DNA of 64,000 bases from Alistipes sp. (lineage in GTDB: Bacteria > Bacteroidota > Bacteroidia > Bacteroidales > Rikenellaceae), in assembly GCA_017629145.1 (NCBI GenBank), contig JAGBXR010000036.1:1-64000 (forward strand). The letters run 5' to 3'. The notes below the pieces were generated by a model. It did not search any database, had not been told where the DNA came from, and was given only the letters and a program-made list of their open reading frames with translations. A program made the translations under genes and the position numbers. This document shows positions 25,736 through 34,447 of the stretch, piece by piece; position 1 is the first letter of the stretch; each line of letters begins with the position of its first letter.

Positions 25736-26284
25736 TCAGCGAGTTCCGCCTGGGGCGAAATATTCGAAATGGGTCACCATTGGCACATCGCGCACAAGGC
25801 TGTCGGCTGGGTCTGTATCGGCTGGGCGTGGGTTATATAGCTCCTCGAGGAGGATATCCTCGCGCTTGGGGAAGGCGTTGGGGTACTCGCCGATGAAGCT
25901 ATTCATAAGGATCGTGGCCTCCTCCATACTCAGGCAGTCGCCTACCGAGACCTTGAAATAGGGGCTCTCGTAGACCAGATAGGCGTTGATTGCTGGGTGC
26001 TTAGCGCGGAACTCCTCGAGCACCTGGTTGGCATTATCGCCAGCATACTGGCCATTGCTGAAGTAGATGACAACGCGATAGCCGCTCACCTTCGTGGCGC
26101 GCTTGGCATTCTCGACAGCCTGCACCGCTGAGGCTGTGGCATCATCCTCGCTGACAAGCACATAGCTATCGGAGTCGTTGCGCTCGGCGAGGCGCTGGCG
26201 CATATGCTCGACACTCTGTGCCGAGGCTGTAGTGCCGAGGGCGAGGAGTGCGAAAAATGTGAGTATAATGGTCGTATGTCTCAT
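25736..26284 (-). CDS. Exported SPOR-domain-like protein
   Basis: 182 aa with a signal peptide ending TASAQ. Residues about 66-140 (GYRVVIYFSNGQYAGDNANQ...YLVYESPYFKVSVGDC) have the strand-helix-strand layout of the Bacteroidales SPOR-like domain, which binds denuded peptidoglycan in known cases. It lies 9 nt behind the 174-aa gene and is probably in the ubiE operon. Peptidoglycan binding is inferred. Confidence 0.65.
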   Translation of the reverse strand: MRHTTIILTFFALLALGTTASAQSVEHMRQRLAERNDSDSYVLVSEDDATASAVQAVENAKRATKVSGYRVVIYFSNGQYAGDNANQVLEEFRAKHPAINAYLVYESPYFKVSVGDCLSMEEATILMNSFIGEYPNAFPKREDILLEELYNPRPADTDPADSLVRDVPMVTHFEYFAPGGTR

Positions 26285-26293
26285 ACTATAAGG

Positions 26294-26818
26294 TTATTTT
26301 AGTTCAGCACCAAGCGTGCTGATAAGCTCTCTATTGATTGCGAAGGTATCGAAAAATTCGCAAACGTCAACATTTTCGCCCGAAAAAGTGCGACGTATGC
26401 ATCCTGTGCCGCCACGCACCTCATACGTGATTGTAATGTTGCGTTCGCTGTCGCCCACAACCTGACGCAGAATATGCCACACTGGTACAGCGCAGTGGCT
26501 GCGGAAGCGCAGTGGCAGCAGCACCTCGGAATGACTCTTGCGAGCGATGCGCACCTTGTCGCGGAGGGTGATGGTGGCGACGTGCTCGCCATCGATTGCT
26601 ATCTCCAGCTCGCCGCGGCTGATGACAAGGCGGTGTGGCGTCGAGTTGCTCATCGTGAGCCACAGATTTACGCCCGACGAGGAGAGGTGGCTGACGCGTG
26701 CTACACCCTCGCACTCGACCTTGCGCTCGGTGCGGTGGCAGGGTGCGGCGTTGGCGCTCGTCAGCGAGAGGAGCAGCGCAGCGATGCACAACACGCTATG
26801 TAACAACCCTCGGAGCAT
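26294..26818 (-). CDS. Exported protein of unknown function
   Basis: 174 aa with a signal peptide (to about residue 24, ANA). The remainder (VSHLSSSGVNLWLTMSNSTPHRLVISRGELEIAIDGEHVATI) looks like a beta-sandwich of the LEA14/WHy kind, which is a guess from pattern only. It is 3 nt behind ubiE and 9 nt ahead of the SPOR-like gene, so it is co-transcribed with both. Confidence 0.6.
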   Translation of the reverse strand: MLRGLLHSVLCIAALLLSLTSANAAPCHRTERKVECEGVARVSHLSSSGVNLWLTMSNSTPHRLVISRGELEIAIDGEHVATITLRDKVRIARKSHSEVLLPLRFRSHCAVPVWHILRQVVGDSERNITITYEVRGGTGCIRRTFSGENVDVCEFFDTFAINRELISTLGAELK

Positions 26819-26821
26819 ACT

Positions 26822-27541
26822 CTACTTCGTAGCTTCGTAGATATGTGCGATGCCCATACTCAACGAGTAGCGGCGTACGGAGCTGAAGCCCACGCCGTGG
26901 AGCATATCGCTGACACGCTCGGGTGAGGGGAACTCCTCGATAGAGTCGGGAAGGTAGGTGTAGGCCGCGCGATCCTTCGAGATGAGAGCTCCGAGCAGCG
27001 GCATAATATGGTGCGAGTAGAGACCATAGAGGCTGCGTACCAGTGCGTTACGCGGAATCGAGAACTCCAGGATGATGAGTCTGCCACCCGAGCGTAGCGT
27101 GCGGTGGAACTCCTTGAGGCCGCGCTCCAGATGCTCGAAGTTGCGCACTCCGAAGGCTACCGTTGCGGCATCCATCACACCATCCTCGACATTCGCCAGA
27201 TTCTCGGCATCGCCCTTCTTAAGAGTGATGCGCTCGGCCAGACCTGCGCGCTCGACCTTATGGCGTGCCACAGTGAGCATCTCCTCCGAGAGGTCGACAC
27301 CCAATATCTGCGCCTGTTCGATGCTGCGCGCCATAGCTATAGCTAAGTCGCCAGTGCCCGTTGCCATATCCATAATTCGCTCGGCACCGCTACGGCGCAC
27401 AAGGCGTACCACGCGGCGACGCCACAGGCGGTCGATGTTGAACGAAAGGATGTGGTTGAGGCGGTCGTAGGTCGAAGCTATGTTGTCGAACATCTGCTCG
27501 ACCTGCTCCTTCTTGGTCTGCTGCTCGTTGTATGGTTTCAT
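26822..27541 (-). CDS. ubiE: Demethylmenaquinone C-methyltransferase
   Basis: 239-aa SAM-dependent methyltransferase catalysing the last step of menaquinone synthesis (menG/ubiE); Bacteroidales use menaquinone. SAM motif I is DMATGTGD at residues 58-65. The UbiE signature follows with NIASTYDRLNHILSF near 20-34 and GVRNFEHLERGLKEF near 140. Length is as expected. It is 10 nt behind the FtsX-like permease gene and 3 nt ahead of the exported 174-aa protein gene. Confidence 0.93.
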   Translation of the reverse strand: MKPYNEQQTKKEQVEQMFDNIASTYDRLNHILSFNIDRLWRRRVVRLVRRSGAERIMDMATGTGDLAIAMARSIEQAQILGVDLSEEMLTVARHKVERAGLAERITLKKGDAENLANVEDGVMDAATVAFGVRNFEHLERGLKEFHRTLRSGGRLIILEFSIPRNALVRSLYGLYSHHIMPLLGALISKDRAAYTYLPDSIEEFPSPERVSDMLHGVGFSSVRRYSLSMGIAHIYEATK

Positions 27542-27551
27542 TGTATGTTGT

Positions 27552-28793
27552 TTATTCGTATTTCATTGTTTCTGACGGAGATATGCGCGCTGCGAACATC
27601 GCCGGAAGTGTTAGGAAGGTCATCGTCGTAGCCACCACACCCACCACTGCGACAAGCCACCACGCCCAGCACATAGCCGCAGGCACGCTGCTGAGCATAT
27701 AGCCCTCCGCAGGTAGCGGCACGACACGCCAGAAGTGTTGTATGGCGCAGAGTGCGACACCTGCGATGCTTCCCCACGCCACGCCACGCATAACGATAAA
27801 GAGTGCGCGGAAGAAGAATATAGCGACAACGCCGCGACGACGGAGACCTATGGCGCGAAGCTCGCCAATCATTCGCTGACGCTCCAAGACGATGATGAGT
27901 AGCGAGGTGACCATATTGAGCAGCGCGACGATGATCATAATGACCACCACAACTACGGCGTTGACATCCATCATCTCGAACCATCCGAAGATGTCGGGGA
28001 AGAGGCGCTGGAGGGTGAAGGCCTCGGCATCGATATCCTCGTCGAAGTAGAGGTCGGTGAGGCGTTCGTTGAGCTCGAGGGCCACCATCTCGGCATCGTA
28101 GCCATCCTCGATCCATAGCTCGTAGCCAGTGATCATCTGTTGGTTGCCGTCGTAGAGACGCGCTATATTACGGATGTCGGTAAGCACTATGCTCTGGTCG
28201 ATGACATCGACTCCGGTGCGGTATATTCCCGAGAGCAGAAAGCGGTCGCGGAGTACGTTGCCGCTGCCATCGACAAAGACCATCTCGACCTTGTCGCCCA
28301 CGCCGATATCCATCGAGCGTGCCATATACTCCGAGCAGAGCATATCCTTCGAGCGAGGCTCACCGCCGAGGCGTGGCATAGCACCCTCGCAGAGGTGGTC
28401 GCGGAAGAGGTGTGTGTCGTAGAGCGAGTCGATACCCTTGAGCAGCACGCCGAGGATGTTCTCCTTGCTCCAGAGTACACCCTGACGGGCGCGGTATGGC
28501 GAGTAGCGTGCTATGGCACGATCGTCGAGCAGAGCCTCGAGTGTTTCACCCCTCTCGAGTTCCACGTCCGAGACCATACCACCACTTTGAGGCGAGGTGA
28601 TGACAACATCGGACGATGCTCCCGAGATCATACTCGCGAGCTCGTGGCGGAAGCCTATGACCACCGAGAGTGTAACGACAATTACGGCGAGACTTACGGC
28701 CGTAGCGACGGTGGCGACACGCTCCATAACACCAGCGCGCGCCCCCATAGTGCGACTCGATAGTCGGCGGGCTATGTAGAACTCGGTTTTCAC
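27552..28793 (-). CDS. FtsX-like ABC permease (LolC/LolE or MacB type)
   Basis: 413 aa with the four-helix MacB/FtsX topology: TM1 near residues 30-55, then a large periplasmic domain (about 55-265). Three helices follow near 275-300, 320-345 and 370-400. It probably works with a separate ATPase in lipoprotein release or peptide export; no ATPase gene is adjacent. The start codon is GTG (28793), chosen because the N-terminal FYIARRLSS motif of this family follows immediately. It lies divergent to dnaB and upstream of ubiE. Confidence 0.85.
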   Translation of the reverse strand: MKTEFYIARRLSSRTMGARAGVMERVATVATAVSLAVIVVTLSVVIGFRHELASMISGASSDVVITSPQSGGMVSDVELERGETLEALLDDRAIARYSPYRARQGVLWSKENILGVLLKGIDSLYDTHLFRDHLCEGAMPRLGGEPRSKDMLCSEYMARSMDIGVGDKVEMVFVDGSGNVLRDRFLLSGIYRTGVDVIDQSIVLTDIRNIARLYDGNQQMITGYELWIEDGYDAEMVALELNERLTDLYFDEDIDAEAFTLQRLFPDIFGWFEMMDVNAVVVVVIMIIVALLNMVTSLLIIVLERQRMIGELRAIGLRRRGVVAIFFFRALFIVMRGVAWGSIAGVALCAIQHFWRVVPLPAEGYMLSSVPAAMCWAWWLVAVVGVVATTMTFLTLPAMFAARISPSETMKYE

Positions 28794-28801
28794 TTCACCG
28801 A

Positions 28802-28809
28802 CAAAGGTA
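28802..28809 (-). promoter_or_regulatory. Likely -7 element for the FtsX-like/ubiE operon
   Basis: TACCTTTG on the minus strand, 8 nt before the GTG start, implying a nearly leaderless transcript. The -33 match is poor. Confidence 0.4.
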
Positions 28810-28938
28810 CAAAAAAAACGAGAGTCGGCGCGCTAACTGACCGAAAAATACGCGATTTTGCAGCACCGAGGCTCTATTATCAACAGTGCGGTGTTCACAA
28901 CTTGGGATAACTATTGACAACTTATGCCCTTTGGCGTA

Positions 28939-28968
28939 TTGACAATCAGCGGAAAATGTGTAATTTTG
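28939..28968 (+). promoter_or_regulatory. Promoter of dnaB
   Basis: TTG (28939-28941), 19 nt, TAATTTTG (28961-28968). A DnaA-box-like TTATCAACA lies upstream at 28877-28885. Confidence 0.7.
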
Positions 28969-29010
28969 TGGATGCATTGATTTTTAGGTGGTGTATAAAT
29001 CGTTTGGATT

Positions 29011-30720
29011 ATGGCAAAACAATATAGCAAGCAATACAATAAGTCGGAGAACAACAGCGAGGCATATGCACAGCTTACGGGTGTCGACGGCACAGTACCT
29101 CCCCAGGCCATAGAGCTTGAGCAGGCGGTGCTCGGTGCGCTGATGCTCGAGAAGGACGCTATCATCGAGGTGCAGGAGTATATCAAGGAGGAGACTTTCT
29201 ACACCGAGGAGCACCGCACGATATTCCGCGCTATTCAGGAGCTCTCGATGGAGATGAAGGCCATCGACCTCTACACCGTCACCGACAGGCTCAAGTCGCA
29301 GAAGCGTCTCACGCAGGCTGGTGGTGCGGCATATCTCGCACAGCTCACGCAGCGCGTAGCATCGGCAGCACATATCGAGTTCCACGCCAAGATCATCGCG
29401 CAGAAGTATGTGCAGCGCGAGCTGATACGTTCGGCAACCGAGATTCAGCGCCGTTCGTACGACGAGGAGGTCGACGTGACGGAGCTTATTGGCTTTGCCG
29501 AGCAGGAGATATTCCGCGTGTCGGAGGGTAACGTAAAGCGCTCGGTGCAGTCGGCATCGGACATTCTGCGCAAGGCATTAGCACAGATCGAGGAGGCGTC
29601 GAAGACCGCTGGTGAGTACAACGGGGTGCGTTCGGGATTTACCGATATCGACAGCGTGACGCTCGGCTGGCAGCCATCCGACCTTATTATCATCGCGGCA
29701 CGTCCATCAATGGGTAAGACCGCCTTCGTGCTTACGATGGCGCGAAATATGGCCGTCGAGCTGAAGAGCCCTGTGGCCTTCTTCTCGTTGGAGATGTCGT
29801 CGGTGCAGCTTATGAACCGACTTATCGTTGCCGAGACACAGCTCAATCCGAAGGATTTGCGTACGGGAAACCTCACGCCCGACCAGTGGGTGCACCTCGA
29901 GGCAAATACCGTAGACTTGGGTCGCGCACCACTATTTATCGACGATACGCCAGCCCTCTCGGTATATGAGTTCCGCTCGAAGGCGCGCCGTCTGAAGACG
30001 CAGCACGACATCAAGATCATCATCATCGACTACTTGCAGCTTATGACAGCCTCGACACCCGAGACACGCGGTAACCGTGAACAGGAGGTGTCGCTTATCT
30101 CGCGTACGCTCAAGGCTATCGCCAAGGAGCTCGATGTGCCAATCATCGCACTGTCGCAGTTGAGTCGTAATGTCGAGAATCGTGGTGGCTCGAAGCGACC
30201 ACAGCTCTCGGATCTTCGTGAGTCGGGAGCTATCGAGCAGGATGCCGACGTGGTAGCATTCATCCACCGTCCCGAGTACTACGGCCTTACGGTCGACGAG
30301 AACAATATGTCGACAGCGGGTATGGCCGAGATTATCATCGCCAAGCACCGTAATGGTGAGGTTACCGATGTGCCTATGCGCTTTATCAAGGATCAGGCAA
30401 AGTTTGCCGATGCCGACTCATCGGTGGCAGCTACGGTCATCGCATCGCACCACAACAATAACTTCGCCGCACAGGAGGAGTACCAGACATTCTCGTCGGG
30501 AGGCAACGATATGGCCCCTTGGAAGCAGCCAGCACCAGCCCCAGCAGGTGGAGGCTTTGGCGGCGGCTTCGGTGGCGGTATGATGGGTGGCGGCGAGTTC
30601 GACATACCATCGCCAGTAGCTGGAGGTCAGGGAGGCTTTGGCGGTGGCAATGGTGGCTTCGGCACACCCCAGGGAGGCTTTGGCGGTGGCGGAGGCTTCG
30701 ATGGCGGTGCACCGTTTTAA
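29011..30720 (+). CDS. dnaB: Replicative DNA helicase with glycine-rich tail
   Basis: 569 aa hexameric helicase of the replication fork. The N-terminal DnaB domain starts at about residue 30 (LEQAVLGALML). The RecA-like domain has Walker A ARPSMGKT at 230-237 and Walker B IIIIDYLQLM, followed by LSQLSRN. After the conserved end (IIAKHRNGEVTDV...) there is an unusual C-terminal tail from about residue 505. It is first N/Q/S-rich and then made of GGGFGGG-type repeats. The tail adds about 60 residues over a standard DnaB. It has its own promoter, and the comM-like gene follows 22 nt later. Confidence 0.95.
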   Translation: MAKQYSKQYNKSENNSEAYAQLTGVDGTVPPQAIELEQAVLGALMLEKDAIIEVQEYIKEETFYTEEHRTIFRAIQELSMEMKAIDLYTVTDRLKSQKRLTQAGGAAYLAQLTQRVASAAHIEFHAKIIAQKYVQRELIRSATEIQRRSYDEEVDVTELIGFAEQEIFRVSEGNVKRSVQSASDILRKALAQIEEASKTAGEYNGVRSGFTDIDSVTLGWQPSDLIIIAARPSMGKTAFVLTMARNMAVELKSPVAFFSLEMSSVQLMNRLIVAETQLNPKDLRTGNLTPDQWVHLEANTVDLGRAPLFIDDTPALSVYEFRSKARRLKTQHDIKIIIIDYLQLMTASTPETRGNREQEVSLISRTLKAIAKELDVPIIALSQLSRNVENRGGSKRPQLSDLRESGAIEQDADVVAFIHRPEYYGLTVDENNMSTAGMAEIIIAKHRNGEVTDVPMRFIKDQAKFADADSSVAATVIASHHNNNFAAQEEYQTFSSGGNDMAPWKQPAPAPAGGGFGGGFGGGMMGGGEFDIPSPVAGGQGGFGGGNGGFGTPQGGFGGGGGFDGGAPF

Positions 30721-30742
30721 TCACTAATAAGCACTCAAGCAT

Positions 30743-32272
30743 ATGTTCGTAAAGGTTGAATCTGGAGCTATATCGGGCATCGCTGCCGTGGAGGTGTGCG
30801 TCGAGGTGAATGTCGCAAAGGGGGGTATAGGACTCTTCCTCGTGGGACTGCCCGACAATACCATCAAGGAGAGCGAGCAGCGCATCATCGCAGCATTCGA
30901 GAATTCGGGATATACGATGACGGCAAAGAAGATTGTCGTAAATCTCGCACCTGCCGACCTGCGCAAGGAGGGCTCGTTGTACGATCTGCCCATAGCTGTA
31001 GGCATACTTCAGGCTACGGAGCAGATAGACTCGGAGCTTATCGAGGGGTCGATGTTCATCGGCGAGTTGTCGCTCGATGGCTCGTTACGCCCCGTGAAGG
31101 GTGTGCTTCCGCTTGTGGCTATGGCGCGCGAGAGGGGTCTTAGGCGCGTATTCCTGCCTGTGGAGAATGTTGCAGAGGGTGCTGTGGTGAGCGATATAGA
31201 TATCATCGGCGCGAGCTCGCTTACCGAACTATGCGCAATACTTACAGGTGTGCAACCCTACGACCCTGCGCCCCACCGCATCGATAGCGAGGAGTGTGGT
31301 GTCGAGGCCGAGTATGCCGAGGATTTTGCCGATGTCAAGGGTCAGGCCTACGTCAAGCGCGCACTGGAGATCGCTGCGGCTGGAGGCCACAACATAATAA
31401 TGATAGGCTCGCCAGGCTCGGGAAAGACTATGCTGGCGCGTCGTCTGCCCACGATTATGCCTCCGATGACACTCAAAGAGGCACTCGAGACCACGAAGAT
31501 TCACTCCGTAGCTGGCAAGATAGGCACACACCGAGGACTCATCACCTCGCGTCCGTTCCGCTCTCCGCACCACCTTACATCGCAGGTGGCACTCATAGGT
31601 GGTGGCCAGTCGCCACAGCCAGGCGAGGTGTCGTTAGCGAACAATGGTGTGTTGTTCCTCGACGAGATGCCCGAGTTCGGACGCAACGTGCTGGAGGTGC
31701 TGCGTCAGCCATTAGAGGATAGACACATAACCATATCGCGTGCTAAATATACGGTCGACTATCCAGCGAACTTCACGCTCGTGGCCTCGATGAACCCCTG
31801 TCCGTGTGGCTACTACAACCACCCCACGAAGGAGTGCACCTGTTCGGCAGCGGCGGTACACCGCTACAAGGGACATATCTCGGGACCGCTGATGGATCGT
31901 ATCGACATACACGTCGAGGTTGTGCCAGTGTCGATAAGGGAGATGTCGTCGCAGAAGCGCGAGGAGTCGAGTGCCGAGGTGCGACGCAGAGTTGTGGCGG
32001 CACGCGAGAGACAGCTGGAGCGATTCCGCGAGACGGATATACACTGCAACGCGATGATGAACAGCGCGATGTTGCGCCAGTTCGCACCACTCGACAAGAG
32101 CTGCTCGGAGCTTTTGGAGAGGGCTATGACACACCTCAGCCTCTCGGCACGTGCCTACGACCGCATAATCAAGGTGGCACGCACGATTGCCGACCTCGAT
32201 GGCGCGGAGCAGATTGCGCCACAGCATATTTCGGAGGCTATAGGCTACCGCTCGCTGGATAGAGAGAGGTAG
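30743..32272 (+). CDS. comM: YifB/ComM-family AAA+ ATPase
   Basis: 509 aa. An N-terminal Lon-protease-like/ChlI domain (about 1-170) is followed by a Mg-chelatase-type AAA+ domain with Walker A GSPGSGKT at 222-229. A cysteine cluster (CPCGYYNHPTKECTC) precedes the C-terminal domain. ComM of Haemophilus/Vibrio is a helicase that promotes branch migration during natural transformation; a similar DNA role is inferred here. It lies directly downstream of dnaB. Confidence 0.9.
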   Translation: MFVKVESGAISGIAAVEVCVEVNVAKGGIGLFLVGLPDNTIKESEQRIIAAFENSGYTMTAKKIVVNLAPADLRKEGSLYDLPIAVGILQATEQIDSELIEGSMFIGELSLDGSLRPVKGVLPLVAMARERGLRRVFLPVENVAEGAVVSDIDIIGASSLTELCAILTGVQPYDPAPHRIDSEECGVEAEYAEDFADVKGQAYVKRALEIAAAGGHNIIMIGSPGSGKTMLARRLPTIMPPMTLKEALETTKIHSVAGKIGTHRGLITSRPFRSPHHLTSQVALIGGGQSPQPGEVSLANNGVLFLDEMPEFGRNVLEVLRQPLEDRHITISRAKYTVDYPANFTLVASMNPCPCGYYNHPTKECTCSAAAVHRYKGHISGPLMDRIDIHVEVVPVSIREMSSQKREESSAEVRRRVVAARERQLERFRETDIHCNAMMNSAMLRQFAPLDKSCSELLERAMTHLSLSARAYDRIIKVARTIADLDGAEQIAPQHISEAIGYRSLDRER

Positions 32273-32309
32273 ACTGTAGAGAGGAATTATAGTATAAGGT
32301 TAATGAATT

Positions 32310-32609
32310 ATGAGTAAAACAAGAATAGAGCGAGAGAAAGAGACGGTGGCGATGATGATTCGCCTCTATTGTCGCAAACGACTGGGTCTGGAGGAGATGC
32401 CGGCCGAGTATCAGGAACTTATGGAGTATGCCTTTCGTAGATTGGATGGCTGCAAGTATGGCGAGAAGAAGCTCGCCTGCAAGCGTTGCCCTACGCACTG
32501 CTATAAACCAGCGATGCGCGAGAAGATACGCGAGGTTATGCGCTGGGCAGGGCCGCGAATGATGCTATATTCGCCCATTGCTGCCATAAGACATATATTT
32601 AATAAGTAG
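32310..32609 (+). CDS. Nitrous oxide-stimulated promoter family protein
   Basis: 99 aa. The pattern of cysteines (CKRCPTHCYKP) after a basic helix (REKETVAMMIRLYCRKR) and the ending MLYSPIAAIRHIF match the small family PF11756, whose function is unknown despite its name. It sits 37 nt after the comM-like gene on the same strand. Its natural terminator was split by the IS insertion (see 32605-34070). Confidence 0.8.
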   Translation: MSKTRIEREKETVAMMIRLYCRKRLGLEEMPAEYQELMEYAFRRLDGCKYGEKKLACKRCPTHCYKPAMREKIREVMRWAGPRMMLYSPIAAIRHIFNK

Positions 32610-32669
32610 AGGCTATCCCGTAGTGAAGTGACCCCAAAAGTTTAGACAAAAAACTTTTGGGGTTTCTTT

Positions 32670-33197
32670 ATGCGCAAAAAACACGATTATGGAGCATTGC
32701 TCAAATATATGAGGATGCTCGAAGAAGGCGTTTCGTATCTTCATATTCGCAAAGAGTATGGTATAAGTTATGAGCGATTAAGTCGTCTATGGTTATTATA
32801 CCAACAACACGGCACATCAGCTCTTCGCAGTAAACACTATACCCAAACAAGCGGTGAATTAAAACAGCAAATTGTAAGGGATATTGAGAAAAATTACTTA
32901 ACTTTGGTGCAAGCCTCGTTAAAATACGATGTGAGTGTTGTTCAGTTGGGCGTATGGTTAAGGATAGTCCGAGAACAAGGCATTGATGCGCTCCTCATCA
33001 CCAAGAAGCGAGGGCGACCACCAGGTATGGGAAGACCACGAAAGAAGAAACCGGAAGAAATGACCGAGCTGGAGCTATTGCGAGTGCGTGTTAGGCAACT
33101 TGAAATAGAAAATGCTCTGTTAAAAAAAGTGAGAGCCTTAGTCGAGGAGAGGAAAGCCCGTCTGCGTGCGATTGGGCGTGGGCAATCCGAGAACTAA
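32670..33197 (+). CDS. IS150-type transposase OrfA (helix-turn-helix)
   Basis: 175 aa with tandem helix-turn-helix segments and a C-terminal leucine-zipper-like stretch (LRVRVRQLEIENALLKKV). An A7 run (33122-33128) read as AAA AAA in the OrfA frame is a classic -1 slippery site. The -1 frame is open from there into OrfB, which would give the OrfAB transposase. OrfA alone usually acts as a regulator in IS3 elements. Confidence 0.9.
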   Translation: MRKKHDYGALLKYMRMLEEGVSYLHIRKEYGISYERLSRLWLLYQQHGTSALRSKHYTQTSGELKQQIVRDIEKNYLTLVQASLKYDVSVVQLGVWLRIVREQGIDALLITKKRGRPPGMGRPRKKKPEEMTELELLRVRVRQLEIENALLKKVRALVEERKARLRAIGRGQSEN

Positions 33198-33235
33198 GGC
33201 TACATCGAGACGATCTATTATTTGCTTTAAGATGT

Positions 33236-34021
33236 GTGGGTATAGCACGCTCCACCTACTACTATCACACCTCAAAGCAACGAGAGGATAAGTATGCTGA
33301 TATACGCAAGCGTATCAGCGAGATATTTGCTATGCACGGCAAACGCTATGGCTATCGTCGTGTGTATCAGCAACTACGCAACGAAGGTTATACTCTCAAT
33401 CACAAGACAGTGCAGCGACTAATGCAGGAAATGAGCCTTAAATCGCAGATACGCCGAGTGAAGTATCGCTCATATCGTGGCGAGGTGGGCAAGACAGCTC
33501 CTAATATCCTTAATCGTGAGTTTGAGGCATCACGACCTAACCAGAAGTGGGCAACTGATGTTACAGAGTTTAAGGTGGCTGACCGCAAGGCATATCTATC
33601 ACCAATTATAGATATGTTTAATGGCGAGATTATAGCCTACACTATATCCGATAGACCTGATTTGAAGATGGTGATGGATATGATGCACTCGGCAAAACGA
33701 AAGATTAAGGATACAAGCGGAGTGATGCTGCACTCGGATCAGGGGTGGCACTATCAGCATATGCAGTACCAGCAGACACTGAAAAAGTATGGAATTACGC
33801 AGAGTATGTTACGCAAAGGGAACTGCTTGGATAATGCTGTTATGGAAAACTTTTTTGGAATAATGAAATCTGAATTGCTATATTTGCAGCAGTTTTCGGA
33901 TATGGAGGTTTTTAAGCGAGAGTTACGAAAGTATATTAACTACTATAATAACGACCGTATTAAACTAAAATTAAACGGAAAGAGTCCGGTGCAATACCGA
34001 ACTCTTTCACATCAAATCTAA
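33236..34021 (+). CDS. IS150-type transposase OrfB (rve/DDE integrase core)
   Basis: At least 261 aa. The DDE catalytic residues lie in WATDVTEF, MLHSDQGWHY and LDNAVMENFFG, and the HTH_21 segment KRYGYRRVYQQLRNEGY precedes them. The -1 frame is open from the slippery site at 33122-33128, so the natural product is probably the OrfA-OrfB fusion. Confidence 0.92.
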   Translation: MGIARSTYYYHTSKQREDKYADIRKRISEIFAMHGKRYGYRRVYQQLRNEGYTLNHKTVQRLMQEMSLKSQIRRVKYRSYRGEVGKTAPNILNREFEASRPNQKWATDVTEFKVADRKAYLSPIIDMFNGEIIAYTISDRPDLKMVMDMMHSAKRKIKDTSGVMLHSDQGWHYQHMQYQQTLKKYGITQSMLRKGNCLDNAVMENFFGIMKSELLYLQQFSDMEVFKRELRKYINYYNNDRIKLKLNGKSPVQYRTLSHQI

Positions 34022-34073
34022 TTTTTAATCCGTCCAATCTTTTGGGGTCAGATCATAGGCAGCCTCTACTCTT

Positions 34074-34415
34074 TTACTCCCTCACGTAGTGGGGCATATC
34101 CTCGGGAATCTCCAGAGAGAACTCCACAAGACCTGCGACCTCGCCCGCGTCGTACCACGGTGTCTGGTAGATGAGCTTGCGCAGGCCGCGCTTCGAGATG
34201 GTGTAGGCGTTGTTCTCGCCATTGGTGATAAGGCGGTCGATAATTGCGCGCGAACGCTCCGAGTGACAAGGGAGCATCGAGCGACCTCGCACATCGCCAT
34301 TTACCGCTACTGAGCGGTCGTTCTGATAGAGTACCACGCCCTCGCGGTCGGCAACCGTGATGGCACACGTCTTGAGGCTATCGCCCCAGGGACAACGTAT
34401 ATCCTCGAAATTCAT
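34074..34415 (-). CDS. Small PAS-like sensor protein
   Basis: 113 aa, no signal peptide. The sequence (CAITVADREGVVLYQNDRSVAVNGDVRGRSMLPCHSERSRAIIDRL) has the layout of a single PAS domain, including the DREGVVLYQN strand turn. A start with PWGDSLKTCAI makes it a stand-alone cytoplasmic PAS protein; the ligand is unknown. It lies 32 nt behind the RelA/SpoT gene and is probably co-transcribed. The IS has separated its stop from the right-hand arm of the shared terminator. Confidence 0.65.
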   Translation of the reverse strand: MNFEDIRCPWGDSLKTCAITVADREGVVLYQNDRSVAVNGDVRGRSMLPCHSERSRAIIDRLITNGENNAYTISKRGLRKLIYQTPWYDAGEVAGLVEFSLEIPEDMPHYVRE

Positions 34416-34447
34416 AATCTGTTATAGGTTAGTTTATTAGCAATAGT

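Larger units (their letters stand above)
32624..34055 (+). mobile_element. IS3-family insertion sequence (IS150 group)
   Basis: 1432 bp. Terminal inverted repeats begin TGA, two variable bases, then TGACCCCAAAAG (left 32624-32640; right end at 34055). A 3-bp target duplication TAG is present (32621-32623 and 34056-34058), as typical for IS3. Two ORFs overlap functionally through a -1 frameshift site. Both ORFs and both ends are intact, so it may be active. Confidence 0.9.
32605..34070. terminator. Terminator hairpin split by the IS element
   Basis: AGTAGAGGCT (32605-32614) and AGCCTCTACT (34061-34070, followed by CTTTTA) form a perfect 10-bp stem. Before the insertion they were separated by an 11-nt loop. 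It would have served the 99-aa gene (+) and perhaps the 113-aa gene (-). Confidence 0.65.

Noticed and set aside
28861..29010. Chromosomal origin between the FtsX-like gene and dnaB
   Set aside because: Genes diverge here and one TTATCAACA is present, but a single box and a normal promoter are not enough to support an origin.
32629..34050. IS ends placed at TGACCCCAAAAG itself
   Set aside because: No target duplication is found at those ends, whereas ends five bases further out (32624 and 34055) give a TAG duplication and start with TG as in other IS3 elements.
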